A DNA stretch of 64,000 nucleotides, taken from positions 620,001-684,000 of the forward strand of contig NZ_AP027737.1 of NCBI RefSeq assembly GCF_030296695.1, given 5' to 3'. The notes under the pieces were generated by a model. It made no database searches, had not been told where the DNA came from, and worked only from the letters and a program-made list of their open reading frames with translations. This document shows, in pieces, positions 1 to 8,431 of the stretch (positions are counted from its first letter, which is position 1; every line of letters starts with the position of its first letter). A program made the translations under genes and the position numbers. The stretch is from Agromyces mangrovi (GTDB taxonomy: Bacteria > Actinomycetota > Actinomycetes > Actinomycetales > Microbacteriaceae).

Positions 1-1416
1 CGACCGGGAGGCCAAGACCGTCTCGATCCGCTCGCTCGACACCGGACACGTCGAGGTCGAGCCCTACGACTCGCTCGTGCTCTCCCCCGGCGCGGCGCCC
101 GCGGTGCCGGCGGCGCTGCGCGACCGCCCGGGCGTGTTCGCGCTGCGCACCCTCGACGACCTCGACGCGATCATGGCGCACCTCGGCGACGGCTCGCCGA
201 CCGATGCGGTGGTCGTCGGCGGCGGGTTCATCGGCATCGAGATGGCCGACAACCTGCACCGTCGCGGCATCCGCACCACCGTCGTGACCCGTGGCGAGCA
301 GCTGCTGCCGTCGCTCGACGCCGAGCTCGCGGCACCGCTCGCCGACCACCTCGCACGCGAGGGCGTCGCGGTCGAGCTGCTGCGCACCGTCACGCACCGC
401 GGCGAGCGCTCGGTCACGCTCGACGACGGGCGGGAGCTGCCCGCCGACCTCGTGATCGCGGCCACCGGCGTCGTGCCCGAGACCGCACTCGCCGTGCAGG
501 CCGGGCTCGAGCTCGGGGCATCCGGCGGCATCGCGGTCGACGAGCTGCACCGCACCTCCGACCCCTCGATCTACGCGGTCGGCGACGCGGCCGAGAAGTC
601 GCACCGCATCTCGGGTGACGCTCGCCTGGTCACGCTCGCCGGCCTCGCCAACCGGCACGGCCGCGCGGTCGCCGACACCATCACCGGGTCGCCGAAGCCG
701 GCCGTCCCGGCGCTCGGCACCGCGATCGTCGACGTGCTCGGCGTCACCGCCGCGAGCGTCGGCCTCGGCGAGCGCGAGCTGCGCGCGGCGGGGCGCGAGG
801 TGCGCGTCATCCACTCGCATCCGCTCAGTCACGCCGGCTACTACCCCGGCGCCGAGGCGATGTCGCTGAAGCTCATCGTCGACGCCCGCACCGACGCCAT
901 CCTCGGCGCGCAGGCCGTCGGCGGGCAGGGAGTGGACACCCGCATCGACGTCATCGCCACGGCGATGGGCGCCGGCCTCGCGGCATCCGACCTCGCCGAC
1001 GTCGAGCTCGCCTACGCGCCGCAGTACGGGTCGGCGAAGGACCCGGTGAACATGCTCGGCTACATCGCCGAGAACCGGGCCTCGGGGAGGCGCCCACGGT
1101 GCAGTGGCACGAGCTCGACGCGGAGGTCGCCGCGGGCGCCGTGCTGCTCGACGTGCGTGCGCGCGGCCAGCTCGCCGAGGGACGCATCCCCGGAGCCGAC
1201 TGGGTGCCCGTCGAGGCGCTCCGTGCTCGGCACGATGAGTTCCGCGGCCGCCCGGTCATCGTGCACTGCCGCGTGGGCCAGGGCGCGCACACCGCCCAGC
1301 GCCTGCTCGCCGAGCTCGGCCACGACGTGCGCAACCTCGACGGCGGCTACCTCACCTGGCGCGACGGCATGCGCGCCCGCGAGCTCGCGACGGCGCCCGA
1401 ACTCGCCGCCGCCTGA
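1..1416 (+). CDS. CoA-disulfide reductase/rhodanese fusion, 5'-truncated by the window edge, with one internal frameshift
   Basis: FAD/NAD(P)H-dependent disulfide reductase of the CoADR family with a C-terminal rhodanese domain; it probably reduces CoA-persulfide or polysulfide in the cytoplasm. The frame is open from base 2 (YDSLVLSPGA near the start), so the FAD-binding N-terminus with the redox cysteine lies outside. Visible are the NAD motif VVVGGGFIGIE (near 205-240), the FAD-contact VGDAAEK (near 575-595) and the dimerisation segment ending VNMLGYIAENRASG. The frame then breaks: rhodanese sequence (WHELDAEV to PELAAA, active loop HCRVGQG) continues one frame over from about 1087 to the stop at 1416. 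One base missing from the GGGG run at 1084-1087 accounts for it. The next two genes are co-directional and support a reactive-sulfur operon. The family call is firm; substrate preference is inferred. Confidence 0.85.
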
Positions 1417-1450
1417 CCCCCACCACGACCCACCGACCGGAAGGAACGCG

Positions 1451-1759
1451 ATGCGATCCATCACCCCCACCGCACTGGCCGCGATCGACGGCCCGACCAT
1501 CATCGACGTCCGCGAGGTCGAGGAGGTCGAGGCCGCGAGCGTGCGCGGCGCGACGAACATCCCGATGAGCGTGCTCGGCCAGCGCATCGACGAGGTGCCC
1601 CGCGAGGGCACCGTGTACATCATGTGCGCGTCGGGCGGGCGCAGCGCGCGCGTGACCGAGTACCTCGACCAGCAGGGCTACGACGTCATCAACGTCGCCG
1701 GCGGCATCACCGAGTGGTACCGTGACGGACTGCCGGTCGAGCTCGGATCGGGGAAGTGA
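1451..1759 (+). CDS. Single-domain rhodanese-like sulfurtransferase
   Basis: A 102-residue stand-alone rhodanese domain. The active-site loop MCASGGRSARV carries the nucleophilic cysteine that takes the persulfide, and the CxxGxRS pattern matches thiosulfate sulfurtransferases of the GlpE/PspE type. The typical flanks are present: IIDVREVEEVEAASVRGA before it and VINVAGGITEWYRDGLPV after it. The ATG at 1451 follows a purine-rich GGAAGGAACG. It starts 34 bp after the rhodanese domain of the upstream fusion and two bases before the CsoR/CstR-type regulator, so the three are probably one transcript. Likely role: moving sulfane sulfur between CoADR and acceptor thiols; the real donor and acceptor are unknown. 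Confidence 0.9.
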   Translation: MRSITPTALAAIDGPTIIDVREVEEVEAASVRGATNIPMSVLGQRIDEVPREGTVYIMCASGGRSARVTEYLDQQGYDVINVAGGITEWYRDGLPVELGSGK

Positions 1760-1761
1760 CC

Positions 1762-2109
1762 ATGTCCGGCACGAGCGCGACGTCAGGAGCGAGCATGACC
1801 ACCGAGTACTCCGCGACGACCCCCGGTTCCGACGCGCAGCGGCGCATCGCGAACCGCCTGAAGCGCGCACGCGGTCAGCTGAACGCCGTGATCGACGCGG
1901 TGGAGTCGGGCGGCGACTGCCGCACGGTCGTCACCCAGCTCGCCGCGGTCTCGAGCGCGCTCGACCGCGCCGGCTTCGCGATCATCTCGCAGGCCATGCG
2001 CGACTGCGTGATGCTCGACGACGAGCAGTCGGATGCCTCGGGCGAGGCGTCCGACCGCCACCGCCTCACGCCAGACGAGGTCGAGAAGCTCTTCCTCTCG
2101 CTCGCCTGA
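1762..2109 (+). CDS. CsoR/RcnR (DUF156) family repressor, CstR-like persulfide sensor
   Basis: A small all-helical DUF156 regulator (RRIANRLKRARGQLNAV is the DNA-binding helix region). Cysteines 53 and 82 are 29 residues apart, the same spacing as the copper ligands C36/C65 of CsoR and the reactive pair C31/C60 of CstR. The residue four before the second cysteine is histidine in copper-sensing CsoR; here it is Ala78, which argues for a CstR-like sensor of per- or polysulfide. That fits its place directly behind CoADR-rhodanese and rhodanese genes, which it probably represses. Two starts are plausible: ATG 1762 behind GGGGAAG, coupled to the upstream stop, and ATG 1795 behind AGGAG with 5-nt spacing, which would drop an 11-residue Ser/Thr-rich leader. 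Confidence 0.88.
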   Translation: MSGTSATSGASMTTEYSATTPGSDAQRRIANRLKRARGQLNAVIDAVESGGDCRTVVTQLAAVSSALDRAGFAIISQAMRDCVMLDDEQSDASGEASDRHRLTPDEVEKLFLSLA

Positions 2110-2159
2110 CGCGCGCCCGGCTCCTCGCCGGACCGCCCGACCGCCGGCCGCGCCGCCGC

Positions 2160-3257
2160 TCAGGCGTTCGCGAGGTCGATGCCGTGCGCCCTGGCCACGG
2201 ACTCGTTGACGAGCCGGCCGCCGGTCGTGTTGAGCCCCTTCGCGAGCGCCGCGTCGCGGGCCATAGCGACCTCGGCGCCGTTGTCGGCGATCGCCAGCGC
2301 GTACGGCAGCGTCGCGTTCGTGAGCGCCGGGGTCGAGGTGGCGGGCACCGCACCGGGCATGTTCGCGACGCAGTAGAACAGTGCGTCGTGCACCCGGTAG
2401 GTGGGCTCGGCGTGGGTCGTGGGGTGCGATCCCTCGAAGCATCCGCCCTGGTCGATCGCGATGTCGACGAGCACCGCACCGGGCTTCATGGTCTTCACCA
2501 TGTCGTCGGTGACCACCTTCGGCGCCGCGGCGCCGGGCACGAGCACCGCGCCGATCACGAGGTCGGCGTCGCGCACCTGGCGCGCCACCTCGTAGGGCGA
2601 GGAGGCGAGGGTGCGGATCTGGCCGTGGTAGCGGGCGTCGAGCTCGCGCAGGCGCGGCAGCGACACGTCGAGCACCGTCACGTCGGCGCCGAGGCCGAGC
2701 GCGGTCATGGCCGCCTGCTCACCGGCGACGCCGCCGCCGATCACGACGACCTTCGCCTTCGCGGTGCCGGGCACGCCCGCGAGCAGCACGCCGCGGCCGC
2801 CCTTCGAGGCGTGCAGGTGGGCGGCGCCCTCCTGCGGGGCGAGCCGGCCGGCGACCTCGCTCATGGGGGTGAGCAGCGGCAGCGAGCGATCGGGCAGCTG
2901 CACGGTCTCGTACGCGATCGCGGTCGTGCCGGCGGCGATGAGCGCCTCGGTCAGCGGCCGGTCGGCAGCGAGGTGCAGGTAGGTGAACAGCACGAGGTCG
3001 GGGCGGAGGAAGCCGTACTCCGAGGCGACGGGCTCCTTGACCTTCAGCACGAGCTCGGCCGCCCACGCCTCGTCGGCGGTCTCGACGATCTCGGCACCGG
3101 CGGTGCGGTACTCGTCGTCGCTGTAGCCCGCGCCCGCGCCGGCGCCGGCCTGCACGCTCACGCGGTGGCCGCGCTCGCCGAGCGCGTGCGCGCCCGCGGG
3201 GGTGACCGCGACGCGGAACTCGTTGTTCTTGACCTCAGCCGGGACGCCGACGTGCAT
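2160..3257 (-). CDS. ald: Alanine dehydrogenase
   Basis: NAD-dependent L-alanine dehydrogenase converting alanine to pyruvate and ammonia, cytoplasmic, usually hexameric. The 365-residue length matches the family (about 370). The start MHVGVPAEVKNNEFRVAVTP is the family signature. KVKEP and FTYLHLAAD hold the substrate-binding lysine and catalytic histidine region, VVVIGGGVAGEQAA is the NAD-binding GxGxxG, and DIAIDQGG followed by CVANMPGAVP completes the pattern. ATG 3257 is preferred over the in-frame ATG 3275 because it has GGAG five bases upstream and gives the normal N-terminus. It is divergent from an Lrp/AsnC gene across 129 bp, the standard ald/aldR layout, so alanine-responsive control is likely. 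Confidence 0.96.
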   Translation of the reverse strand: MHVGVPAEVKNNEFRVAVTPAGAHALGERGHRVSVQAGAGAGAGYSDDEYRTAGAEIVETADEAWAAELVLKVKEPVASEYGFLRPDLVLFTYLHLAADRPLTEALIAAGTTAIAYETVQLPDRSLPLLTPMSEVAGRLAPQEGAAHLHASKGGRGVLLAGVPGTAKAKVVVIGGGVAGEQAAMTALGLGADVTVLDVSLPRLRELDARYHGQIRTLASSPYEVARQVRDADLVIGAVLVPGAAAPKVVTDDMVKTMKPGAVLVDIAIDQGGCFEGSHPTTHAEPTYRVHDALFYCVANMPGAVPATSTPALTNATLPYALAIADNGAEVAMARDAALAKGLNTTGGRLVNESVARAHGIDLANA

Positions 3258-3386
3258 GCCTACTCCGAATCTCATGGGGGAATGTGGGCCCATCATCCTC
3301 TGATGTTCGCCCGTTGTGAAGATCAACCGCATATCATTCGGCACAGGGCGGATGCAGCAGGCATCCGTTCGGAAACGGAGACCCGA
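3258..3386. promoter_or_regulatory. Divergent ald / Lrp-AsnC regulator promoter region
   Basis: A 129-bp region between two divergent starts. It must hold both promoters and is the expected binding site of the adjacent Lrp/AsnC protein. It is more A/T-rich than its surroundings (for example around 3300-3345). I could not assign convincing -10/-35 boxes or a clear palindrome by eye, so it is given as a region, not a mapped site. Confidence 0.5.
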
Positions 3387-3890
3387 ATGCCCGAGGAACC
3401 GCAGATCCGCAGCGGCGCGGTGACCACCCTCGACGACATCGACCGCGAGATCATCGCCCACCTGCACGACAACGCGCGCATCTCGAACGTCGACCTCGCC
3501 CGCGAGGTGGGGGTGTCGCCCTCGACCTGCCTCGCCCGCGTGAAGTCGTTGCGCGACCGGGGCGTGATCGTGCGCTACACCGCCGAGATCGACCCGCGGG
3601 CGCTCGGCTACACGCTCCAGGCGCTCGTGAGCGTGCGCATCCGCGCCGGCGCCCGTCACCTCATGGGGCAGATCTCCGACGAGCTGCGGCGTCAGCCCGA
3701 GGTCGCGCAGCTGTTCTTCCTCGGCGGCGCGGAGGACTTCCTCATCCACGTGCGGGTGCGCGACAGCGAGCACGTGCGGGAGTTCGTGCTCAACAACCTG
3801 TCGGCGAACCCCGCGGTCGCCCTCACCGAGACGAACCTGGTGTTCGAGCACCACAGCGCACTGTCGGCGGGCCTGCGCACCCCGCTGTGA
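3387..3890 (+). CDS. Lrp/AsnC family transcriptional regulator, probably the regulator of ald
   Basis: A 167-residue feast/famine regulator. The N-terminal winged helix-turn-helix spans about residues 14-65 (LDDIDREIIAHLHDNARIS, then VDLAREVGVSPSTCLARV with the recognition helix). A C-terminal RAM/ligand-binding domain follows (VSVRIRAGAR to VFEHHSALS). ATG 3387 follows GGAG at a 6-nt distance. Divergence from alanine dehydrogenase matches AldR of mycobacteria, which senses alanine and controls ald; that role is inferred from context, and the ligand cannot be read from the sequence. Confidence 0.92.
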   Translation: MPEEPQIRSGAVTTLDDIDREIIAHLHDNARISNVDLAREVGVSPSTCLARVKSLRDRGVIVRYTAEIDPRALGYTLQALVSVRIRAGARHLMGQISDELRRQPEVAQLFFLGGAEDFLIHVRVRDSEHVREFVLNNLSANPAVALTETNLVFEHHSALSAGLRTPL

Positions 3891-3954
3891 TCGCAGCCGT
3901 CCCGGGAAGTCAAGTCCCTGTGCCTCGCGACGGCCGACACGTATCGTCGCACCG

Positions 3955-4215
3955 ATGATAGGAATACCGGGCGACCACCGCTCGCACGACGCCGCCGCCC
4001 TCCCGCCCGTGGGCCTCTGGTGGCCCATGCTCGAGGCCGACCTCCGGCGCGAGGTGCTCGAAGACCTGGATGCGCCACTCCGCGAGGGAGTCGTGCGCCG
4101 CATCCTCGACCTGTGCGAGGTCGACGGCGACCCGCGCGCGCTGCGGGGCGTGCGCCTGCGCGAGCACGACCGCGCCTACATCGCGGGCTGGTCGCACGCG
4201 ATCGGCTGGAACTGA
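3955..4215 (+). CDS. Small conserved-looking hypothetical protein
   Basis: An 86-residue soluble protein, not recognised. The central part (WWPMLEADLRREVLEDLDAP, then VVRRILDLCEV) reads as two amphipathic helices, ending in YIAGWSHAIGWN. Composition and third-position GC are those of genuine genes here. ATG 3955 lacks an obvious Shine-Dalgarno sequence. It sits alone between the Lrp gene and another small gene on the same strand. No membrane segment, signal peptide or metal site is seen. Confidence 0.6.
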   Translation: MIGIPGDHRSHDAAALPPVGLWWPMLEADLRREVLEDLDAPLREGVVRRILDLCEVDGDPRALRGVRLREHDRAYIAGWSHAIGWN

Positions 4216-4304
4216 CGCCCGGGTCCGCGTCAGGGGTGCCGACGTAGAATCAGCTTGCGCGGGCCGGCGCGCTCCGAAACGGTCGAGAACGACGAGGAGC
4301 ATGC

Positions 4305-4571
4305 GTGCCCGAGGCCCCTCCGCGATGGCATCCCATCCTCGCGGCATCCGAGCCGGCAGCCGGTCACTGGGTGCTGATCGACTCGCTCGGCCGCGAGTAC
4401 GGCCGGGTCACCATCGTGCGCCGCGGCGACGAGGTGGGCTACCGCGCCTGGTTCGGCGAGGTGTCCGTCGGCTCCTTCACGACCCTGCGCCGTTCGTGCG
4501 AGGCCGTGCACCGCGCGTTCCTCGACGCCCACGGGCCCGGCGGCTTCGCGCCCCTCCCCTGGCATTCCTGA
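4305..4571 (+). CDS. Small hypothetical protein
   Basis: An 88-residue protein starting at GTG 4305 behind GAGGAG. After a proline-rich start it has alternating beta-like stretches (HWVLIDSLGREYGRVTIVRR, then YRAWFGEVSVGSFTTLRR) and a helix, compatible with a small beta-alpha fold. I do not recognise a domain. The coding bias matches neighbouring genes and the frame closes cleanly 16 bp before the end of the convergent transporter gene. Function unknown. Confidence 0.6.
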   Translation: MPEAPPRWHPILAASEPAAGHWVLIDSLGREYGRVTIVRRGDEVGYRAWFGEVSVGSFTTLRRSCEAVHRAFLDAHGPGGFAPLPWHS

Positions 4572-4586
4572 GCGGATGCCCGTGAG

Positions 4587-5195
4587 TCAGGCCTCCGCAC
4601 CCTCGGCATCGAGCCGCTCGGCGCGCGCCGCGAGCCACACCGCGCGCGCGGCATCCGCGTTCAACAGGCCGATGCCGATCCCGACGACGATGTCCGGCCA
4701 GCCCGACGACCAGACGAGGGTCACGAGGGCGGCCCCGATGATCGCGATGTTCGCGAGCACGTCGTTGCGGGCCGACAGCCACGCCGCCTTCGGCAGCGAG
4801 CCGGCGTGGTGCCGGTGCCGAACCAGCAGCACGGCGCTCAGCAGGTTGATCGCGAGCGCGCCGGCGGCGGCGAGGCTCAGCGCACCCACCTCGGGCGGCT
4901 GGGGGTCGAGGATCTTCGCGACCGCGATCCAGATCGTCGCGAGCGCCGGCACCAGGATGAGCATTGCGAGGCCGCGGCCCACGAGCGAGCGCGTGCGCGC
5001 CGCCCAGGCGACCGCGAAGAAGATGAGCAGGTTGATGCTCGCGTCCTCGAGGAAGTCGACGCTGTCGGCGAGCAGCGACACCGAGCCGATCCCCACGGCG
5101 ACCGCGAACTCGATGCCGAAGTAGGCGCCGTTCAGGATCGCGACGATGAGCACCGCACGTCGCAGGCCGGCATCGGGAGCGTCCGTCGGGGTCAT
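4587..5195 (-). CDS. Cation diffusion facilitator-like transporter, membrane domain only
   Basis: A 202-residue integral membrane protein of the CDF/cation-efflux type. The first helices carry SLLADSVDFLEDASINLL, the equivalent of the TM2 metal-site motif. A later helix begins RNDVLANIAIIGAALVT, the TM5 counterpart with Asn-Asp rather than the usual His-x3-Asp. Between them a short loop RHRHHAGS resembles the family's histidine-rich loop. Five to six membrane spans are visible and the cytoplasmic C-terminal domain is missing, so it is shorter than typical CDF members (about 300). Probably a divalent-cation exporter or a degenerate relative; the metal cannot be assigned. It stands alone. Confidence 0.8.
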   Translation of the reverse strand: MTPTDAPDAGLRRAVLIVAILNGAYFGIEFAVAVGIGSVSLLADSVDFLEDASINLLIFFAVAWAARTRSLVGRGLAMLILVPALATIWIAVAKILDPQPPEVGALSLAAAGALAINLLSAVLLVRHRHHAGSLPKAAWLSARNDVLANIAIIGAALVTLVWSSGWPDIVVGIGIGLLNADAARAVWLAARAERLDAEGAEA

Positions 5196-5253
5196 CCGAC
5201 CAGTATCGTGGCGCGACCCCGCGCGCCGTGCACCCTGTGGGTGCGGATGCCGC

Positions 5254-5694
5254 CTAGCCGACCGCCCGCGTCACCAGGTCGCGAAGCGCCCGCTCCACGT
5301 CGTCGTTCACCTCGACGACCGCGAACGACGTCGGCCACATGGCCCCGTCGTCGAGCTTGGCGTGCTCGTCGAAGTTCACGGTCGGATAGCGCGTGTCGAA
5401 CTTCGACTTGGGTTGCACGAACATCACGACCTTGCCGTCGGCGTCGGCCCATGCGGGGAAGCCGTAGAAGGTCTTCGGGTTGAGGCCCGGCGCCTCCTCG
5501 GAGACGATGCGGTGGAACATCGTCGCCACGGCGCTGTCGATGCCGGTCAGCGCGTCGATCGCGTCCATGCACGCCTCGAGTTCGCGGGCGAGCTTCGCGG
5601 CGCCCTTCAGCCCCTTCGTCGAGCGGAGCTCCTCGGCGCGCTGCTTCATCGCCGCCTTCTCCTCGGCGGAGAACCCGCCCTGTTCCTCGGCCAT
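5254..5694 (-). CDS. YdhG/DUF1801-like small protein
   Basis: A 146-residue soluble protein. The N-terminal third is a charged helix (FSAEEKAAMKQRAEELRS). The C-terminal part contains FYGFPAWADADGKVVMFVQP and KFDTRYPTVNFDEHAKLDDG, the pattern of the DUF1801/YdhG-like fold whose members are described as putative iron-chaperone or frataxin-like proteins. ATG 5694 begins MAEEQGGF. It is flanked by unrelated membrane-protein genes. The fold assignment is moderate and the function is unknown. Confidence 0.7.
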   Translation of the reverse strand: MAEEQGGFSAEEKAAMKQRAEELRSTKGLKGAAKLARELEACMDAIDALTGIDSAVATMFHRIVSEEAPGLNPKTFYGFPAWADADGKVVMFVQPKSKFDTRYPTVNFDEHAKLDDGAMWPTSFAVVEVNDDVERALRDLVTRAVG

Positions 5695-5824
5695 GCGCTG
5701 TCATTCCTTCCGTTCCGCGCGTTCCGGGGCGCTGCCCCGGCGTGACGGATTCAGGCTACGCGCGCCCCGGCCCGTGGACTTCTCGAATCCTGCCCGGCTC
5801 GCCGACTGCGCACGGCCGATCAGG

Positions 5825-6973
5825 TCAGCCCCGCCCTGCAGCATCCCCCGCGGCGAGCCGCTCCAGCAGCCACTCCCCGCCGGGCGGCACGGTGCCGCCG
5901 CGAGCCGCGACCCATTCGCGCACGTCGGCCAGCGTCTCGGCGATCAGATCGTGCTCGCCGTCGGCCTCGAGCTCCTCGATGACACCGCGGAGCTCGTCGA
6001 CCGTGTACCCGCGGTACCGCTGGTCGCCGTCGGGGTGCCGCGCGTCGATCGCCGCGGCGACCGCTTCGACGACCTCTCGCGAGCCGAACGGGGTGCCCAC
6101 CCAGATGTTCGCGCGCGCGGGCCGGAACTCGACGAAGCGCAGGCCGACGAACTCGTCCTCGTCGAGGGCGCGGAACGTCAGTTCGACGCCGAGCTGCGGT
6201 CCGGTCGAGTGGTCGCCGATCGTCACGAACGCGGGCGCGCTGCGAGCGATGAGTTCCCACGGCACGTGGTACTGCCGGCGCGGCCGGAACACGCCCCGCC
6301 AGAACCCGATGCCCTCGCCGTCGACGAGCAGCGTGTAGACCATCGGCACCCCTGAGCGCCACCACGGGCGCTCGGAGCCGGTGACGCGCGAGAGGACCAT
6401 CCCGGTCGCGAGCGTGTCGGAGAACCCCTGATACGCGGTCAGCACGAGCGCATCCGGATGCTGCGCCGCGAGTCGCGCGTTGCGCGCGACCACCGGTCGC
6501 AGCCACACGAAGAGCGCCGCGACGATCACCCAGACGACCGCCGCGACGATGAGGATCGCGTCGTACGGCAGCAGTGCGTCCGTCACGAACCCGCCCGCTT
6601 CGAGCACCACCACGAACGCCCACGCGATGACGGCTCCGCTGCCGAGCACGAGCGTCCACCAGACGATGCCGAGGCCCCGCGTGCGCTCGAGCCGATCCGG
6701 CGGGGTGAGCGCGGAAGCCGGCAGCCCGCGCGCGACCTGCATGGTCGGCGCCTCGTACCGCCTGGCGGCGTGGTGCCGGCGGTACGGCACCGCCGCGAGT
6801 GCGAGCGTGACGACGAGGAATCCCGCCGCCATCATCGCCAGCGTGAACGGCTCGACGCCGTACAAGAGCCCCGCGAGCGGCGCGACCAGCACCGGGATGA
6901 CGTACGCGCCGCGCACGTAGAACTTCAGGAAGCCACCCAGGCGCATCGGCTCGACGTCGGACTCATCCGGCAT
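5825..6973 (-). CDS. Four-helix membrane protein of unknown function
   Basis: A 382-residue protein. Two membrane hairpins lie in the first half (around residues 20-60 and 105-160), followed by a C-terminal soluble domain of about 220 residues with acidic helices near the end (ELRGVIEELEADGEHD). A segment ALVLTAYQGFSDTLATGM and the tryptophan/arginine-rich RPWWRSGVPMVYTLLVDG suggest a lipid-facing or PH-like sheet domain, but I cannot name the family. Met10 (MRLGGFLKF) is an alternative start. No operon partner is evident. Confidence 0.7.
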   Translation of the reverse strand: MPDESDVEPMRLGGFLKFYVRGAYVIPVLVAPLAGLLYGVEPFTLAMMAAGFLVVTLALAAVPYRRHHAARRYEAPTMQVARGLPASALTPPDRLERTRGLGIVWWTLVLGSGAVIAWAFVVVLEAGGFVTDALLPYDAILIVAAVVWVIVAALFVWLRPVVARNARLAAQHPDALVLTAYQGFSDTLATGMVLSRVTGSERPWWRSGVPMVYTLLVDGEGIGFWRGVFRPRRQYHVPWELIARSAPAFVTIGDHSTGPQLGVELTFRALDEDEFVGLRFVEFRPARANIWVGTPFGSREVVEAVAAAIDARHPDGDQRYRGYTVDELRGVIEELEADGEHDLIAETLADVREWVAARGGTVPPGGEWLLERLAAGDAAGRG

Positions 6974-7073
6974 CCTGACTCCGTCCTGCGCCGCCCGGGG
7001 TCGACGACCGCCCGGTCAGCCTAGGCAGCGGATGCCGCGAGATGCACCGTATCCACAGAAACTGCCGCCCGGA

Positions 7074-7403
7074 TCAGAGCGGCCCGTCGCCGAACTGGAT
7101 GCCCGTGATCGCGAGGTTGACCCAGAGGAAGTAGCCCACGAGGCCGAACACGACCGCGAGGATTCCGACCGTCCAGGCGGCTCCGTTCGCACCCTGCTTC
7201 CGGAGCCGCACGAACGCCAGGACCGCGACGACGGTCGACGCGAGCACCGGGAATGCGAACACGAGCGTGGCACTCGCGGGCCCGAGCCCGACGAACGCGG
7301 CGATGGCGAACAGCCAGACGGGCGCGAGCGCGCACACGATGCCGACGATGAGCCACGTCGTCGTGGCGGCGGCCGGCCGTGCCGGCGCAGGGGTCTCTGT
7401 CAT
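7074..7403 (-). CDS. Small membrane protein with three predicted helices
   Basis: A 109-residue protein. It has an alanine/proline-rich cytoplasmic start (MTETPAPARPAAATT) and three hydrophobic segments (about residues 15-37, 42-64 and 77-99) separated by a short basic loop RLRKQGANG. The arrangement resembles small DUF4190-like actinobacterial membrane proteins, without a decisive motif. ATG 7403 is chosen over an in-frame start at 7439, whose extra sequence (STARSRCYCPS) does not look coding. Function unknown. Confidence 0.65.
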   Translation of the reverse strand: MTETPAPARPAAATTTWLIVGIVCALAPVWLFAIAAFVGLGPASATLVFAFPVLASTVVAVLAFVRLRKQGANGAAWTVGILAVVFGLVGYFLWVNLAITGIQFGDGPL

Positions 7404-7551
7404 GGACGGACAGTAGCAGCGCGATCTTGCAGTGGACAAGAACGCGATCGCCCCGGTCCACGTCCGTCAATAATTGATGCCGGTGAACGCTCGGGCGCCC
7501 CCTCGCCCACATCCTCGGCACGGCCGGGGCCGTTGACCGTACACTCGAGGT

Positions 7552-8388
7552 ATGGATTTCCCCGGTGAACCGGGCGTGAACGGCGGTCGTGCGCTCGTGC
7601 TCCTCGCCCAGCTGACCGGGTCCTTGAACTCCATCGCACCGCCGGCGATCGCCGGATTCGATTCGTCGAACGCGATCCACCGCATCCTCGTCGAACTCGA
7701 TGCGCACCCGGGCATCACCCCGAGCGCGATCGCCGACCACCTCGAGGTCGATCGCAGCGTCGTCTCGCGAGCACTCGCTCGGCTCGATCGCAACGGCATC
7801 ATCACGAGGCGCATCGAGCACCACGATCGGCGTTACGTACGCGTGCGGCTCTCGGCGCGCGGAGCACGCGAGATGGCCGCCTACTCGGACTCGATCCTGG
7901 CTGTGCTCACCGAGTTCGCTCGGGACGCCGAGACGCTGTCCGCGCTCCTCGGCGCCGAGGACCGGCAACCTGTCGAGCCCCTCGGCGTGACCCCGGCGAT
8001 CGTGATCGATCGCCTCGCTGCGTTCGGCTCCCGCGTCGTCGCCCAGCTCCTCGAGCTCGAGCGACCGTACGGTGTCGCCCACTGGACGCAGCGCTTCGTG
8101 CTGTGGGCGATCGCAGACGGGTCTGGGTGCACTGCCACCGAACTCGCGGACTCGCTACGACTCCCCCGGGAGGTCGTCGACACCGCCCTCTCGGTCCTGC
8201 AGGGATCCGGGCTGGTGGAACCGCTGGCCGGCTCGACGACTGCGAATCCGGGGATGACGGCGACGGTGACGGACACCGGAGCCGACCTCGTTCGAGTGCA
8301 CGCCGCGGCCGTGACCGAACATGGTCACGAGCTGGTCGCCATCCTCTCCGACATTCGCACAGTCACCGCGGCGCAGGCCTCGGCCTGA
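7552..8388 (+). CDS. Regulator with two MarR-like winged-helix domains
   Basis: A 278-residue protein with a repeated architecture. Domain 1 (about residues 15-135) has a MarR-type winged helix: GITPSAIADHLEVDRSVVSR as helix-turn-helix, then ITRRIEHHDRRYVRVRLS as the wing. Domain 2 (about 150-270) has CTATELADSLRLPREVVDTA and a shorter wing region with GLVEPL. The second wing lacks the DRR motif, so it may not bind DNA. MarR proteins normally have one such domain and dimerise; this looks like an internal pseudo-dimer. It stands alone with no co-directional partner, and no ligand is suggested by the neighbours. Confidence 0.75.
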   Translation: MDFPGEPGVNGGRALVLLAQLTGSLNSIAPPAIAGFDSSNAIHRILVELDAHPGITPSAIADHLEVDRSVVSRALARLDRNGIITRRIEHHDRRYVRVRLSARGAREMAAYSDSILAVLTEFARDAETLSALLGAEDRQPVEPLGVTPAIVIDRLAAFGSRVVAQLLELERPYGVAHWTQRFVLWAIADGSGCTATELADSLRLPREVVDTALSVLQGSGLVEPLAGSTTANPGMTATVTDTGADLVRVHAAAVTEHGHELVAILSDIRTVTAAQASA

Positions 8389-8431
8389 CCGGCCGTACCG
8401 GACTGCGCAAAGCGCTGATTTCACACGACGT

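Noticed and set aside
1722..3890. A 722-codon open frame on the plus strand
   Set aside because: Only the last 167 codons (from ATG 3387, the Lrp/AsnC gene) are real; the rest is Arg-rich shadow reading through the CsoR/CstR-like gene and antisense to ald.
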